64,000 nt of DNA from Helicobacter sp. 11S03491-1 (GCF_002272835.1 NZ_MLAO01000001.1:124001-188000), one strand, 5' to 3'. Positions 8,423-17,696 are shown, counted from the stretch's first letter. The notes: generated from the sequence alone by a model not told the origin. Translations and numbers: made by a program.

Positions 8423-9509
8423 TTTTGCAAATCTTAAAAAAGCCCATTTAGAATATGCAGATGAAATTAATTTTGCCATTCAAAAAGTAATCCAAAATAC
8501 CTCCTTTATCATGGGCGAAGAAATACAAGCCCTTGAAGAAGAGCTTGCTAATTTTGTTGGGTGTGAATATGCTATTACTTGTTCTAATGGCACTAGCGCT
8601 CTTTTGCTTGCCCTCATGGGTGCAGGCATACAAGCCGGAGATGAGGTCATTACATCGCCTTTTAGCTTCATTGCCGGGGCAGAAATGATTGCGCTCTTAG
8701 GGGCTAAACCTGTATTTGTAGATATTGACCCTCAAACTTTCCATATTCACCCAAAATATATCCCCCAAGCCATCACGCCTAAAACCAAAGCTATTATGCC
8801 TGTAAGTCTTTTTGGGCAAATCCCTGATATGGACACTATCAATGCAATTGCCAAACAACATCACTTGATAGTCATCGAGGATGGTGCTCAAAGTTTTGGG
8901 GCTATGTATAAATCCAGAAAAAGTGGCAACCAAAGTCCTCTTGCCATAACAAGCTTCTTTCCTTCTAAACCTTTGGGTTGTTATGGTGATGGCGGAGCAG
9001 TTTTTTGTAATGACAAAAACTTGGCTGATAAAATCAAGACTCTAAGAATCCATGGACAATCAAAACGTTACCAACATTCTATGATAGGATTAAATGCAAG
9101 ATTAGATACTCTTCAAGCTGCAATATTAAGGATCAAGCTCAAGCACTATCCCGACCAAATTGCCCGACGTCAAAAAGTAGCCATGCTTTATAACAAACAC
9201 CTTCAAAACAAGTCCATTACCCTCCCTTATACTGATACAAAAACACAAAACGTATATGCACAATATTGCATCCTCACATCTGACAGGGAAGGTTTGCAAA
9301 AAAATCTTTCCTCCTATGAAATTCCTTATGCGATACATTATCCCAAGCCCCTCCATTTACAAGATTGTTTTGCATATCTGAATTATCATCAAGGAGATTT
9401 TGGCATAGCTGAGAGAGTGTCTAATGAAATCTTAAGCCTACCTATGAATGCCTATTTATCAGAAGATGAAATCAAATATATTTCAAAAGCTATTCTTGAG
9501 TGTCTTTAA
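8412..9509 (+). CDS. wbpE: PLP-dependent sugar 3-aminotransferase (WbpE/WlbC, DegT family)
   Basis: The ATG at 8412 gives a 365-residue protein starting MKIDFANLKKAHLEY, the normal N-terminus of DegT/DnrJ/EryC1 aminotransferases; an upstream in-frame start would only add sequence inside wbpD. Visible motifs are TCSNGTSALLLAL, DIDPQTFHI, IEDGAQSFGA and SFFPSKPLG, whose lysine binds PLP. WbpE transfers an amino group from glutamate to the 3-keto sugar made by WbpB. It shares one base with the wbpA start (TAATG). Confidence 0.9.
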   Translation: MKIDFANLKKAHLEYADEINFAIQKVIQNTSFIMGEEIQALEEELANFVGCEYAITCSNGTSALLLALMGAGIQAGDEVITSPFSFIAGAEMIALLGAKPVFVDIDPQTFHIHPKYIPQAITPKTKAIMPVSLFGQIPDMDTINAIAKQHHLIVIEDGAQSFGAMYKSRKSGNQSPLAITSFFPSKPLGCYGDGGAVFCNDKNLADKIKTLRIHGQSKRYQHSMIGLNARLDTLQAAILRIKLKHYPDQIARRQKVAMLYNKHLQNKSITLPYTDTKTQNVYAQYCILTSDREGLQKNLSSYEIPYAIHYPKPLHLQDCFAYLNYHQGDFGIAERVSNEILSLPMNAYLSEDEIKYISKAILECL

Positions 9510-10780
9510 TGAATAAAACAATTGCTATTATTGGTTTAGGATATGTGGGGCTCCCTCTAGCTATAGAGTTTGGAAAACTCTATAAAACTATTGGGTTTGA
9601 TATAGATACTAAACGTATTGAAGAACTTCAAAATCATCAAGATAAAAACGACCAAAGCACACAAACAGACTTTTTAAATGCCAAATACCTTAGCTTTAGC
9701 CATAACTTGCATGAAATTGCCCAAGCCCATATCTATATCATCACCGTCCCAACGCCCATAGATTCCTACAAAACTCCTGATATATCTGCTCTCCTTGAAG
9801 CTTCCAGAATGGTAGGAAGTTTGTTGAAAAAAGAGGATATTGTTATTTATGAATCCACTACCTACCCTACTTGCACAGAAAATGACTGTGTGCCTATTTT
9901 GGAAGAAACCTCCCATTTATTTTATAATCAAGATTTTTTTGTTGGTTATTCTCCGGAGCGCATCAATCCCGGAGATAAAAAAAATACCCTCACTACTATC
10001 AAAAAAATCACCTCAGGAAGCACTCAAAAAGTGGCTAAAGAAATTGATTCTCTTTATGCCTCTATTATTGATGGGGGAACTTATTTAGCCCCTTCTATCA
10101 AGGTCGCTGAAGCTGCCAAAGCCATTGAAAATGCCCAAAGAGATCTTAATATTGCCTTTATCAACGAACTTGCAATTATCTTTGACAAATTAGACATGGA
10201 CACTTATGAAGTACTTGAAGCTGCCAAAACCAAATGGAACTTCTTGGCATTCTCCCCAGGTCTTGTAGGAGGGCATTGTATTGGTGTTGATCCTTATTAT
10301 CTTACTCATATTGCTGCACGCATGGGCTATCACCCCAAAATCATCTCCGCAGGAAGACTTATCAACGATGCCATGCCATCTTTTATTGCTCAAAAAATGA
10401 TCAAACTGCTGGCAAAAAATAATCTTCAAACATTGGGAAGCAAAATCCTCATTCTTGGTATTACTTTTAAAGAAAACTGTAAAGACATACGCAATTCTAA
10501 AGTCCCTTATGTCAAAAAAGAACTTGAAGAATTTGGTTGTCATGTCGAAATTTGCGATCCTCTTGCAGATAAAATTCAAGTCAATCAGACCTATGGATTT
10601 GATATTTTAGATATTTCTCAAATTTACTACCATGCAAATATCAAAAAATACGACGGGATTATTTTGAGTGTTGCTCATGATTTATTTAAAAACCTCAAAA
10701 TTCCCTTACTTATCCAAAAAAATGGTGTTGTTTATGACTTAAAAGCATTCTTAAAATTTAAGGCAAGTACAAGACTTTAA
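9509..10780 (+). CDS. wbpA: UDP-N-acetyl-hexosamine 6-dehydrogenase (WbpA/TviB type)
   Basis: The ATG at 9509 gives 423 residues beginning MNKTIAIIGLGYVGLPLA, the NAD-binding start of nucleotide-sugar 6-dehydrogenases. Other landmarks are YESTTYPTCTE, YSPERINPGD and GGHCIGVDPYYL, whose Cys is the catalytic thiol. The GGHCIGVDPYYL form resembles TviB/WbpO more than the GGHCIPVDP form. It oxidises UDP-GlcNAc (or the Gal epimer) to the uronic acid, the first step of the pathway coded by the preceding four genes. This is the last gene of the operon; a tRNA with its own promoter follows. Confidence 0.9.
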   Translation: MNKTIAIIGLGYVGLPLAIEFGKLYKTIGFDIDTKRIEELQNHQDKNDQSTQTDFLNAKYLSFSHNLHEIAQAHIYIITVPTPIDSYKTPDISALLEASRMVGSLLKKEDIVIYESTTYPTCTENDCVPILEETSHLFYNQDFFVGYSPERINPGDKKNTLTTIKKITSGSTQKVAKEIDSLYASIIDGGTYLAPSIKVAEAAKAIENAQRDLNIAFINELAIIFDKLDMDTYEVLEAAKTKWNFLAFSPGLVGGHCIGVDPYYLTHIAARMGYHPKIISAGRLINDAMPSFIAQKMIKLLAKNNLQTLGSKILILGITFKENCKDIRNSKVPYVKKELEEFGCHVEICDPLADKIQVNQTYGFDILDISQIYYHANIKKYDGIILSVAHDLFKNLKIPLLIQKNGVVYDLKAFLKFKASTRL

Positions 10781-10813
10781 TGCGCTGTTTTTTACTCAAA
10801 TCCTTCTAAAAGC

Positions 10814-10842
10814 TTGACTTATACACCAAATTAACTTATAAT
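10814..10842 (+). promoter_or_regulatory. Promoter of tRNA-Asn
   Basis: TTGACT at 10814-10819 and TATAAT at 10837-10842 are separated by 17 bp, an ideal sigma-70-type arrangement. The -10 box lies 33 bp before the mature tRNA 5' end. A good -35 box is uncommon in Helicobacter and suits a stable-RNA gene. Confidence 0.65.
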
Positions 10843-10875
10843 TGCACCTCTTAAATATATGAGTTTAGGATTTAT

Positions 10876-10950
10876 TCCAGATTAGCTCAGCGGTAGAGTA
10901 GGCGGCTGTTAACCGCTTGGTCGTAGGTTCGAATCCTACATCTGGAGCCA
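10876..10950 (+). tRNA. tRNA-Asn (anticodon GTT)
   Basis: A full cloverleaf can be drawn. The acceptor stem is TCCAGAT with ATCTGGA. The D arm is GCTC with GAGT. The anticodon stem is GGCGG with CCGCT around the loop CTGTTAA. The T arm is GTAGG with CCTAC around TTCGAAT. The discriminator base is G and the CCA end is encoded. The anticodon GTT reads asparagine codons. Confidence 0.96.
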
Positions 10951-11256
10951 CTATCTTCTTATAAATTAACCACTCAAGCTAGATTTCCTTTTATATTTTT
11001 TGAAAATTACGTGAGATTTTTATTTATTTGCAAATTTTTATTAATTTTAATATTTTTCAATAGTTAAAGACTACAAAATATAACTGTCAGTCTATATTTC
11101 TCTATATTTTGATAGATTTTTGAAAAAATAAAAATTTTTACATAGATTTAAAAGTTACTAATTTTCACATATGATTAACTTTTTACCCTAAATAAAAAAA
11201 TTTGATCTAACTTTTCTGTTATACTTGCTCCACATAATTTCCAAAAAGGAGAAAAT
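10951..11256. other. AT-rich intergenic stretch
   Basis: About 305 bp between tRNA-Asn and the next gene. It is very AT-rich and shows no open frame with a ribosome site. The only clear signals are a TATACT -10-like box at 11220-11225 and an AAGGAG ribosome site just before 11257, both serving the downstream membrane protein. Confidence 0.6.
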
Positions 11257-11697
11257 ATGCAAGCTATTTATCCATTTCTTTTGATCATTCATTTAATTTG
11301 TGCGATTATTTTTATAGGTTATCTATTTTTTGATGTGGTTATTTTCCCAAGCATACAAAAAACATTTGGCGAAGAAATATCTTCAAAGGCAGCAGAAGGC
11401 ATTTCTAAACGAGGCACTAAAATTATGCCTATATGCGTTCTCATTCTTGCTATTAGTGGGGGGATGATGGTAAGCAATTACATCGGAGGGGATTTGGGGT
11501 ATTTTCACTCAACCTTTCAGAAAATTCTAATACTCAAAATATTCCTGGCATGCCTTATTTTTGCGATGATTATCGTGTCATTAAGCTATAAATTTATTTT
11601 CAAAAAACCAAGCCCTATTGGAAAAATTATCCATCCGGTCGCATTAACTTTAGGGATTATTATAGTTGTTCTAGCAAAATTAATGTTTTATGTCTAA
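11257..11697 (+). CDS. CopD-like integral membrane protein
   Basis: A 146-residue protein with four hydrophobic segments (about residues 5-30, 55-75, 87-110 and 123-145). The first helix has IIHLICAIIFIGYLFFDVVIFP, with a conserved-looking His, and the last has HPVALTLG. Small four-helix proteins of this kind in epsilonproteobacteria are usually annotated as CopD-domain or conserved membrane proteins. A role in copper handling is only a family-level guess. It is a single-gene unit with its own promoter, AAGGAG and a terminator 19 bp downstream. Confidence 0.65.
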   Translation: MQAIYPFLLIIHLICAIIFIGYLFFDVVIFPSIQKTFGEEISSKAAEGISKRGTKIMPICVLILAISGGMMVSNYIGGDLGYFHSTFQKILILKIFLACLIFAMIIVSLSYKFIFKKPSPIGKIIHPVALTLGIIIVVLAKLMFYV

Positions 11698-11715
11698 ACA
11701 TATCTGCAAATTATC

Positions 11716-11739
11716 TCCGGATTAAAAATCCGGATTTTT
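11716..11739 (+). terminator. Rho-independent terminator
   Basis: An 8-bp perfect stem (TCCGGATT with AATCCGGA) around a three-base loop, followed by five T. It lies just after the CopD-like gene and between convergent genes. Confidence 0.8.
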
Positions 11740-11778
11740 ATTATAATTTTAACCTAAAAATAAATCTCTTCTATCAAA

Positions 11779-14256
11779 TCAAAAAATAAATTTCAAAGAT
11801 GCCATTGCTGTGGTGATAAAAGTCTTTTGATTAGAGAGTTTTGCAGAAGCATTGAGATTTATAAAAAAACTCTGATTCAAGGGTATTTCTCCACCCACGA
11901 TCACAGAAGCAAAGTTTTCTCTAAAGGGAGCACCGATAGAAACAACACTATCAAGAAAAATAATTTGAGTATTTTTGAGATTGCTATAAAAAGTATATTC
12001 CAAAGAAGAGCGAATAAAAAAATACCCTTTTTGAATCATTTTGCGGTATTCCACTCCAACTTCTACTCCCATAAAAGTATCATTTTTTAAAAGATATGAA
12101 CCGGCAAACACTCCCTTATCTTCACTTATATAATGATTTCGATCAAAAATAAAATTCATACCTATATAAGGCTTAAGCACATGATGACCCAAATTAAATT
12201 TAGGACCTGTTTGGAGTAAAAAATTCAATGAATGGGTATGGTATTTTGAATCATTTTTATAAGTTTTCCCAAGTATAGAAACATTTCTGATTGCTTGATT
12301 GGCGCTATAACCATAGCCTATAATGGCATCTGCTTCCACAATAGAAATAAGCGCACGCCCATACCCGCCTATTTGCATACTTTGAGTAGTAATATCAACA
12401 AAATCACTTTGATTTCCCCCTCCCATATAGCTTAAATATGCGCCTAAAAAAAGATTTTTATTAATCCAACGATCATAGCCTCCATTGATCCCATAACCAT
12501 ATCCATTCCCCGGAGAATCTTTTTGATAAGCTCCCAACAAACCAATATAAACGCTATTATCACTCTTATTTTTTAAAATCTGTTGTTGAAAAACTGAGGG
12601 TGAGATTGGATCATATTGTCCATAAACTTCAGAGTGATAATCCCCAACCGTATTGGCTGCATAATGATTATAGGCAACATTGGAAGCTAGAGTCGTGTTT
12701 GAAGTCATAGATTTTGCCATGCGATCAAAAATACTCGCCCTATTGATATCAAATCCCAATCTGGCTAATTTGTTTTTATTAACTACAAAATCATTCAAAC
12801 CTTTGTAGATATCTTGAGCTATATTTTTAATCTGATGGAGCCCCATATTAGTAATATCAAAATGAAGCAAAGGAGATTGTCTATGGATACTATCAATAAT
12901 ATTTTTTTCATTTTCACTTAAGGGAATATTATTTGAAATGATTTCAGAAATACTGCTCCCATTGTTTTTGTTACTAAAAATAATTTTAAGCTTATTGCCA
13001 TCATTTGTAACCATAGCCTGATAAAATGCACTTGGAGTGCCATCATTTGAAAAAACCTCTTGTGCGCCAAGGAGAGTAGGGTTATATTGTAAAGAAGTTT
13101 TGGCATCTACGAACACATAAGGGGTATCTGTCTTAGCGTTTCCTTTATAAAATTCTATTTTTGCATCTGTGAGGGCAACACTATTGGCTATGATTTTTCC
13201 AAAAACATTTCCAAGAGAGGCATCGCAATTCCCGCCAAAATCAATCTCAGTGTGCGGAGCAGTTTTAAAAGCCCCTATTATTTCTATCGTCCCTCCATTT
13301 AAAGTAATATCACTAAATTCTCTATTGGTAAAATCTCCCCCAATGCGAATATAACCTTTGTTGTTTGCTATAATTTGGGAATGAACGATACTCGCATTAT
13401 CATATTTACTCAGATCAAGCATACGCCCACTCCCTTGAGAAATAAGACTTTTTTCTATCCTAAACTCACTATTATCAACGCTAATAAAACCTGCCCCTGA
13501 ATAATAAATACCGGAACCACTTAATCCAAACCCTACTCCATTATAAACATCTCCTCCTTGAATACTGAGTTTGGAATGTTCTTTAATGAGGATCTTTGAC
13601 TTTGCATTGAGTTTTTTATCGCCAATAATCTCTCCATTTTGTATCTGATAAACATAACCAAAATTATCAAATTCATTAGCAACATTCACGACACTCACCC
13701 CGCCCTTTGAAGTTATCAAGCTTCCATAAGTGCCCAATCCCATATCATAACGCCCATTATTAAAAGTCCCTACATTAATACTAAGTTCGCCTCCTTCATT
13801 TATGAGACTACCCCCAATATTCACAGAATTTGTAAAGTTTAACTCTCCCGCACCACCATTAGAAAACGATCCTCCATACATCGTAAATTCACTTCCATTA
13901 GCTTGAAATTTAGCATCTTGAGCAATTGTGTATGCTTGATTTTTGTCCATAGCAAAATTTGTATTGAGATTTAAAACAAGATTGGAATTTGGGTTAATAG
14001 ACATATTTCCCATATAAAATGTCGTGATAGGATTTTTGGCTTCTAAGATTAATTTTGAAGGTGTTGGACCCCTACTGGAATAAGCAAAAGAATTTTTGTT
14101 ATAAAGATAATGATTACTTCCAAAACTACCAAGCTTACCCACTACTTGAATAGTTTTTATTTCAGCATTTTCTAAAAATATGGTGGAAGGCAACTCTGCC
14201 CACTCTTCTCCAAATAGCGCACATTCCAAAAATAATAGAATTAATATTTTTTTCAT
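11779..14256 (-). CDS. Autotransporter (type Va) outer-membrane protein
   Basis: An 825-residue protein. It has a short signal peptide (MKKILILLFLECALFGEE), then a passenger of about 430 residues rich in N, G and S with repeated beta-helix-like phrases such as GGSFSNGGAGELNF and GGSLINEGGELSINV. From about residue 540 follows a beta-barrel transporter domain with alternating aromatic strands (VYIGLLGAYQ, YGYGINGGYDRW, LFLGAYLSYMGGG), ending in Phe (ASLKFIF) as outer-membrane proteins do. It resembles the VacA-like/autotransporter families of Helicobacter, but nothing shows toxin activity. A surface-exposed adhesin-like role is an inference. It is divergent from the peroxidase gene. Confidence 0.85.
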   Translation of the reverse strand: MKKILILLFLECALFGEEWAELPSTIFLENAEIKTIQVVGKLGSFGSNHYLYNKNSFAYSSRGPTPSKLILEAKNPITTFYMGNMSINPNSNLVLNLNTNFAMDKNQAYTIAQDAKFQANGSEFTMYGGSFSNGGAGELNFTNSVNIGGSLINEGGELSINVGTFNNGRYDMGLGTYGSLITSKGGVSVVNVANEFDNFGYVYQIQNGEIIGDKKLNAKSKILIKEHSKLSIQGGDVYNGVGFGLSGSGIYYSGAGFISVDNSEFRIEKSLISQGSGRMLDLSKYDNASIVHSQIIANNKGYIRIGGDFTNREFSDITLNGGTIEIIGAFKTAPHTEIDFGGNCDASLGNVFGKIIANSVALTDAKIEFYKGNAKTDTPYVFVDAKTSLQYNPTLLGAQEVFSNDGTPSAFYQAMVTNDGNKLKIIFSNKNNGSSISEIISNNIPLSENEKNIIDSIHRQSPLLHFDITNMGLHQIKNIAQDIYKGLNDFVVNKNKLARLGFDINRASIFDRMAKSMTSNTTLASNVAYNHYAANTVGDYHSEVYGQYDPISPSVFQQQILKNKSDNSVYIGLLGAYQKDSPGNGYGYGINGGYDRWINKNLFLGAYLSYMGGGNQSDFVDITTQSMQIGGYGRALISIVEADAIIGYGYSANQAIRNVSILGKTYKNDSKYHTHSLNFLLQTGPKFNLGHHVLKPYIGMNFIFDRNHYISEDKGVFAGSYLLKNDTFMGVEVGVEYRKMIQKGYFFIRSSLEYTFYSNLKNTQIIFLDSVVSIGAPFRENFASVIVGGEIPLNQSFFINLNASAKLSNQKTFITTAMASLKFIF

Positions 14257-14701
14257 TACATACCTGATTATATGCTATTACTTAAATTATATCTTTATAA
14301 TTTAATATTTATGTATATTTTTAAAAATTAAAATTTTTATGATTATTTTGTAAAACAGATTCTAAAATAAATTTTTTATTGCAAAAAAATAACCATTAAT
14401 TCATCTTCTGTTTTCTTAAGATCAAAGACAATTAAAAAATCCAAAACTCTATGGCTAACCTGCAACTCTTAGTTTTGAGTCATTTTATTTTTTATTGCTA
14501 CAGCACTTATTAACACGTGTTTTCAATATTTTTCAATAAATGTAGTTCTATGATGATAGAAGCAATGAATTCTTATGAATTTTTTATATTTCATATCTTT
14601 ATAAATCCAAAATATTTTATTATATAATAAATTTTATTTATATATTTACTATTATTGAGTTATAATTGATAACAAAAACAACATACAAACAGGAGAAAAC
14701 A
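14257..14701. promoter_or_regulatory. Divergent intergenic control region
   Basis: About 445 bp between the autotransporter (leftward) and the peroxidase gene (rightward). TATAAT at 14661-14666 sits 36 bp before the peroxidase ATG and AGGAGA lies just before the start. A 10-bp perfect palindrome AACACGTGTT at 14512-14521 is the only GC-containing symmetric site in this AT-rich region and could bind a regulator. No coding sequence is apparent. Confidence 0.45.
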
Positions 14702-15760
14702 ATGAAAAAAACAGCCTTAATAGGAAGTGTAATTACATTTTGTGCCATTAATGCTTTTGGCGCAATCAATCAAGAGTTGATTCAAAAAGCCAAAAATTCC
14801 GGGCTACAACCTATCCCTAGCGGTAAAGCCCTAGCAGCATACCAATTACAAAAAGCCAAAGACACAGACCTGGCCACCGGTTATAACCCCAAAATGACAC
14901 AAGCTCAAATTGAACTTGGCAAAAAACTTTATTTTGATCCCAGAATCTCAAGCTCTAATCTTATTTCTTGCAATACTTGCCATAACCTTGCCCTAGGCGG
15001 GGTCGATGTAGTGCCTGTAGCCATTGGAGAAAAATGGCAGCCCAACCCTCATCACCTCAACTCCCCCACAGTATATAACTCTGTATTTAATTCTGTTCAA
15101 TTTTGGGATGGGAGAGCTTTTCATTTAGGAGACCAAGCTCAAGGTCCCATTCAAAACCCTGTGGAGATGGCAGCAACCCCAAAACTTGTAGTTGAAAAAA
15201 TTACCTCTATCCCTGCTTATGTTGATGAATTTAAAAAAGCCTATGGCAATAAAGTAAAAATTGATTTTAAATTAATTGGAGATACTATTGCGATGTTTGA
15301 AGAAACACTTGTAACACCTAGTCGTTATGATGATTTTCTCAATGGCAATCCAAAAGCTTTAAGCAAACAAGAGCAAGAAGGGTTAAATACTTTTATTGAT
15401 AAAGGTTGTATTGCATGTCATAATGGTATCAATTTAGGGGGCACTATGCAACCTTTTGGTATTGTCAAACCTTATGAGTTTGCTAATGTAGGTGACTTTA
15501 AAGGCGATGCTAATGGCATGGTCAAAGTCCCAACACTTAGAAATATTGCAGAAACAATGCCTTACTTTCATAATGGACAATATTGGGATGTCAAAGATGC
15601 CATCAAAGAAATGGGAGCTATCCAATTGGGGATTACCATCAATGACCAAGAAGCTAAAAAGATCGAAACCTTTTTCCAATCCCTTACAGGCACAAAACCA
15701 ACAATCACTTATCCTGTCTTAGCTCCTGTTACAGATAAAACTCCAAAACCAATTTTTTAA
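14702..15760 (+). CDS. ccpA: Di-heme cytochrome c peroxidase
   Basis: The ATG at 14702 follows AGGAGA and gives 352 residues with a signal peptide (MKKTALIGSVITFCAINAFGA). Two heme c motifs are visible: CNTCH at residues 90-94 and CIACH at 236-240, as in bacterial di-heme peroxidases. SPTVYNSVFNSVQFWDGRA and FHNGQYWD are also typical of the family. It reduces hydrogen peroxide in the periplasm with electrons from cytochrome c, protecting a microaerophile. It is a monocistronic gene with its own -10 box and a strong terminator. Confidence 0.93.
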   Translation: MKKTALIGSVITFCAINAFGAINQELIQKAKNSGLQPIPSGKALAAYQLQKAKDTDLATGYNPKMTQAQIELGKKLYFDPRISSSNLISCNTCHNLALGGVDVVPVAIGEKWQPNPHHLNSPTVYNSVFNSVQFWDGRAFHLGDQAQGPIQNPVEMAATPKLVVEKITSIPAYVDEFKKAYGNKVKIDFKLIGDTIAMFEETLVTPSRYDDFLNGNPKALSKQEQEGLNTFIDKGCIACHNGINLGGTMQPFGIVKPYEFANVGDFKGDANGMVKVPTLRNIAETMPYFHNGQYWDVKDAIKEMGAIQLGITINDQEAKKIETFFQSLTGTKPTITYPVLAPVTDKTPKPIF

Positions 15761-15762
15761 TT

Positions 15763-15796
15763 CTTTATTTGGGAGATTCCCCAAATAAAGTTTTTT
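15763..15796 (+). terminator. Rho-independent terminator of the peroxidase gene
   Basis: An 11-bp perfect stem (CTTTATTTGGG with CCCAAATAAAG) with a six-base loop, followed by six T. It separates the peroxidase gene from the convergent minus-strand operon and may work both ways. Confidence 0.85.
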
Positions 15797-15805
15797 ATCC
15801 ATAAA

Positions 15806-17041
15806 TTAGCGGATTGGCTCAAATATAGAACCCTTTGCACGATAAAGAGTATTAATATATTGGACTTGATTATCGCTAATGAGTTCAGAGAAAAATTTGT
15901 TAATTTTAGGATCTTGCAAATCAAAAAACATTTCCACACCAATTGCGGTTGAATAATTTACCCAATCATAACGCAAATCACTGCTAAGAAGTGCTCCATA
16001 TTCGATTAATTTTTGATTGGTGTGTCCAATAGCATTGACAATATAGAAATTTTGTCTATCTTTGGGCCGCACAAGCATCAACAAAGAAGGGTTATAATTA
16101 ATTTGAGTAGAGAGAATTTTAATGGGTTTTTTAGTAGAAAAAGCCAGTTGAGAAAGCATCAAGCCACTTTTGACAACAGGCGTATTCAAAACAATGACAC
16201 TATTTTCCAAAAAATCTTCTTGGATTTTTAGATTTTTTGCAAATGTTGCAGCTTGTTGGGAAGAAACAACATCTTTATAAACCACATTAGAATCCAGAGT
16301 ATCCAAAATATCTCCCAAGACCAATCCTACAGGGCTATCATCATCATATTCTACAATTGAATTATCCCCTACTAAGGCTACTATCGTTTGCATTTGGGCT
16401 TTATAGTCGATGCCTCCGAAATACAAATTCTTAGGCAAATTTGAAATCGTAAGTTGATTTTTGTTGATAGTAGGGATATACGTAGGGATACTCATATAAG
16501 TCCCTTGAATAAAATTTTCCACACCCGCTTGAGTAAGCACAGCAATCACAAACTCATATTTTTCTTGCTCAATTTTTGTATAAGCATCATTGAGATCTGA
16601 AGAAGTTTCCCCCCCACTATCAAAAACTTTGAAATTAAAATCTCCCCCACGTGTCATCAAATAAGCCAATATGGTATCAATACTCGCCACCGAATAACGC
16701 CCAACGATTTTTTTGGGGATTAAAAGGGCAATTTTTATCTGAGAATTTTTTATATTTTGATACATTGAACTTTGCATAAAAGAATCAATCTCAGATAATG
16801 CTACAGATAAATTCGCCCGCAACTCTACATTTTGAGTATCATTTTTAAACTTTGCTACAAACGAAAAAATCTTTCCCTCATCATAAAGCTTTTGGAGACA
16901 TTTTTCATCACATTTATCTGTTGTAATATCTAATACTTCTTGTTTAGGCAGAGGAAGAGGGGATATAATATAGCTTTTAGCAAAAAGGAAAGAAAAGCCC
17001 ACAAAATACAAAATAACAAAAACAATCCCTTTATTCTTCAT
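15806..17041 (-). CDS. Exported protein of unknown function, periplasmic-binding-like
   Basis: A 411-residue protein with a signal peptide (MKNKGIVFVILYFVGFSFLFAKS). The central part, IKIALLIPKKIVGRYSVASIDTILAYL followed by a strand-helix pattern and YEFVIAVLTQAGVENFI, resembles a type 1 periplasmic-binding fold as in LpoA/LppC-like or receptor-type proteins. I do not recognise a specific family. Its start overlaps the end of the UDG-like gene (ATGA), so it is the last gene of the minus-strand operon. A run of seven C at 16609-16615 (G in the coding strand) is too short to call phase-variable. Confidence 0.6.
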   Translation of the reverse strand: MKNKGIVFVILYFVGFSFLFAKSYIISPLPLPKQEVLDITTDKCDEKCLQKLYDEGKIFSFVAKFKNDTQNVELRANLSVALSEIDSFMQSSMYQNIKNSQIKIALLIPKKIVGRYSVASIDTILAYLMTRGGDFNFKVFDSGGETSSDLNDAYTKIEQEKYEFVIAVLTQAGVENFIQGTYMSIPTYIPTINKNQLTISNLPKNLYFGGIDYKAQMQTIVALVGDNSIVEYDDDSPVGLVLGDILDTLDSNVVYKDVVSSQQAATFAKNLKIQEDFLENSVIVLNTPVVKSGLMLSQLAFSTKKPIKILSTQINYNPSLLMLVRPKDRQNFYIVNAIGHTNQKLIEYGALLSSDLRYDWVNYSTAIGVEMFFDLQDPKINKFFSELISDNQVQYINTLYRAKGSIFEPIR

Positions 17042-17673
17042 AATACTCCTTTTGCAAGTAAAAAATGTTTCATAGCTTCTTTTTTCAAAGATGGATTTTT
17101 TAATAACTGACCTAAAGAATAAGTAGCGAGAAATTTCTTACCTTTTTGCAAAAGAATCCGACCATTATGATCGTCAAAATCCAACCCCAATAAATGCGAT
17201 AATACAAGCTCTCCTAATAAAACAACAATCTGAGTATGATCCATTCTAAGTTGTTCATCTAAATATTGCTTGCACATCAAAATCTCTGAATTTGCTATAT
17301 GAGAATCGCCTTGATTACATTTTACCAAAGATAACACGCCATATTCTCCGGTATGTAAGGCAAAAATATTTTGAATAATATTTTGAAGCATTTGAGCACT
17401 TTTATTTGGCAAAAATACGTTTGAATCATCTATTAAAGGTAGTTGTGAGACAAAAATCACTTTCGCATTAGAGGGCAAAATACCAAAAGCAGGCAAAGCC
17501 TTCTTGCTTCTATGGCATAAGACACAATGGGAGATAATATCTTGGAGTGAAGATTTTGGCAAACTTAAGCTTTGAGTTGTAGGCTTAAGATTGATAGCAT
17601 CTACATATTTTTCTCCAAGCATTTTTTGATAATACAAAAGGCGTAAATAAAACATTTTTTGTATATCATGCAT
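17038..17673 (-). CDS. Uracil-DNA glycosylase-like protein, family 4 related (HP0650 type)
   Basis: A 211-residue protein with CVLC (Cys50, Cys53), Cys119 and Cys134, matching the spacing of the four 4Fe-4S ligands of family 4 uracil-DNA glycosylases (CxxC ... C-x14-C). AFGILPSNAKVIFVSQLPLIDD occupies the place of the family's GEAPGxxED catalytic motif but is altered. LLGELVLSHLLG matches the helix near the C-terminus. The fold and Fe-S cluster are therefore likely, while glycosylase activity is doubtful. Gene order after aspA matches H. pylori HP0650. Confidence 0.65.
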   Translation of the reverse strand: MHDIQKMFYLRLLYYQKMLGEKYVDAINLKPTTQSLSLPKSSLQDIISHCVLCHRSKKALPAFGILPSNAKVIFVSQLPLIDDSNVFLPNKSAQMLQNIIQNIFALHTGEYGVLSLVKCNQGDSHIANSEILMCKQYLDEQLRMDHTQIVVLLGELVLSHLLGLDFDDHNGRILLQKGKKFLATYSLGQLLKNPSLKKEAMKHFLLAKGVL

Positions 17674-17696
17674 CTTAGAGTACCCTTATTTTCTTA

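Noticed and set aside
10190-10579. A 129-codon minus-strand frame inside wbpA
   Set aside because: Antisense to the conserved GGHC region of the dehydrogenase; no family match.
11050-14540. The AATATTTTTCAATA 14-mer seen in two intergenic gaps (near 11050 and 14526) as a shared operator
   Set aside because: Both gaps are extremely AT-rich and the match is simple sequence; I could not exclude chance.
16609-16615. Seven consecutive C in the exported unknown gene as a contingency tract
   Set aside because: Too short for frequent slippage, and the gene belongs to a housekeeping operon.
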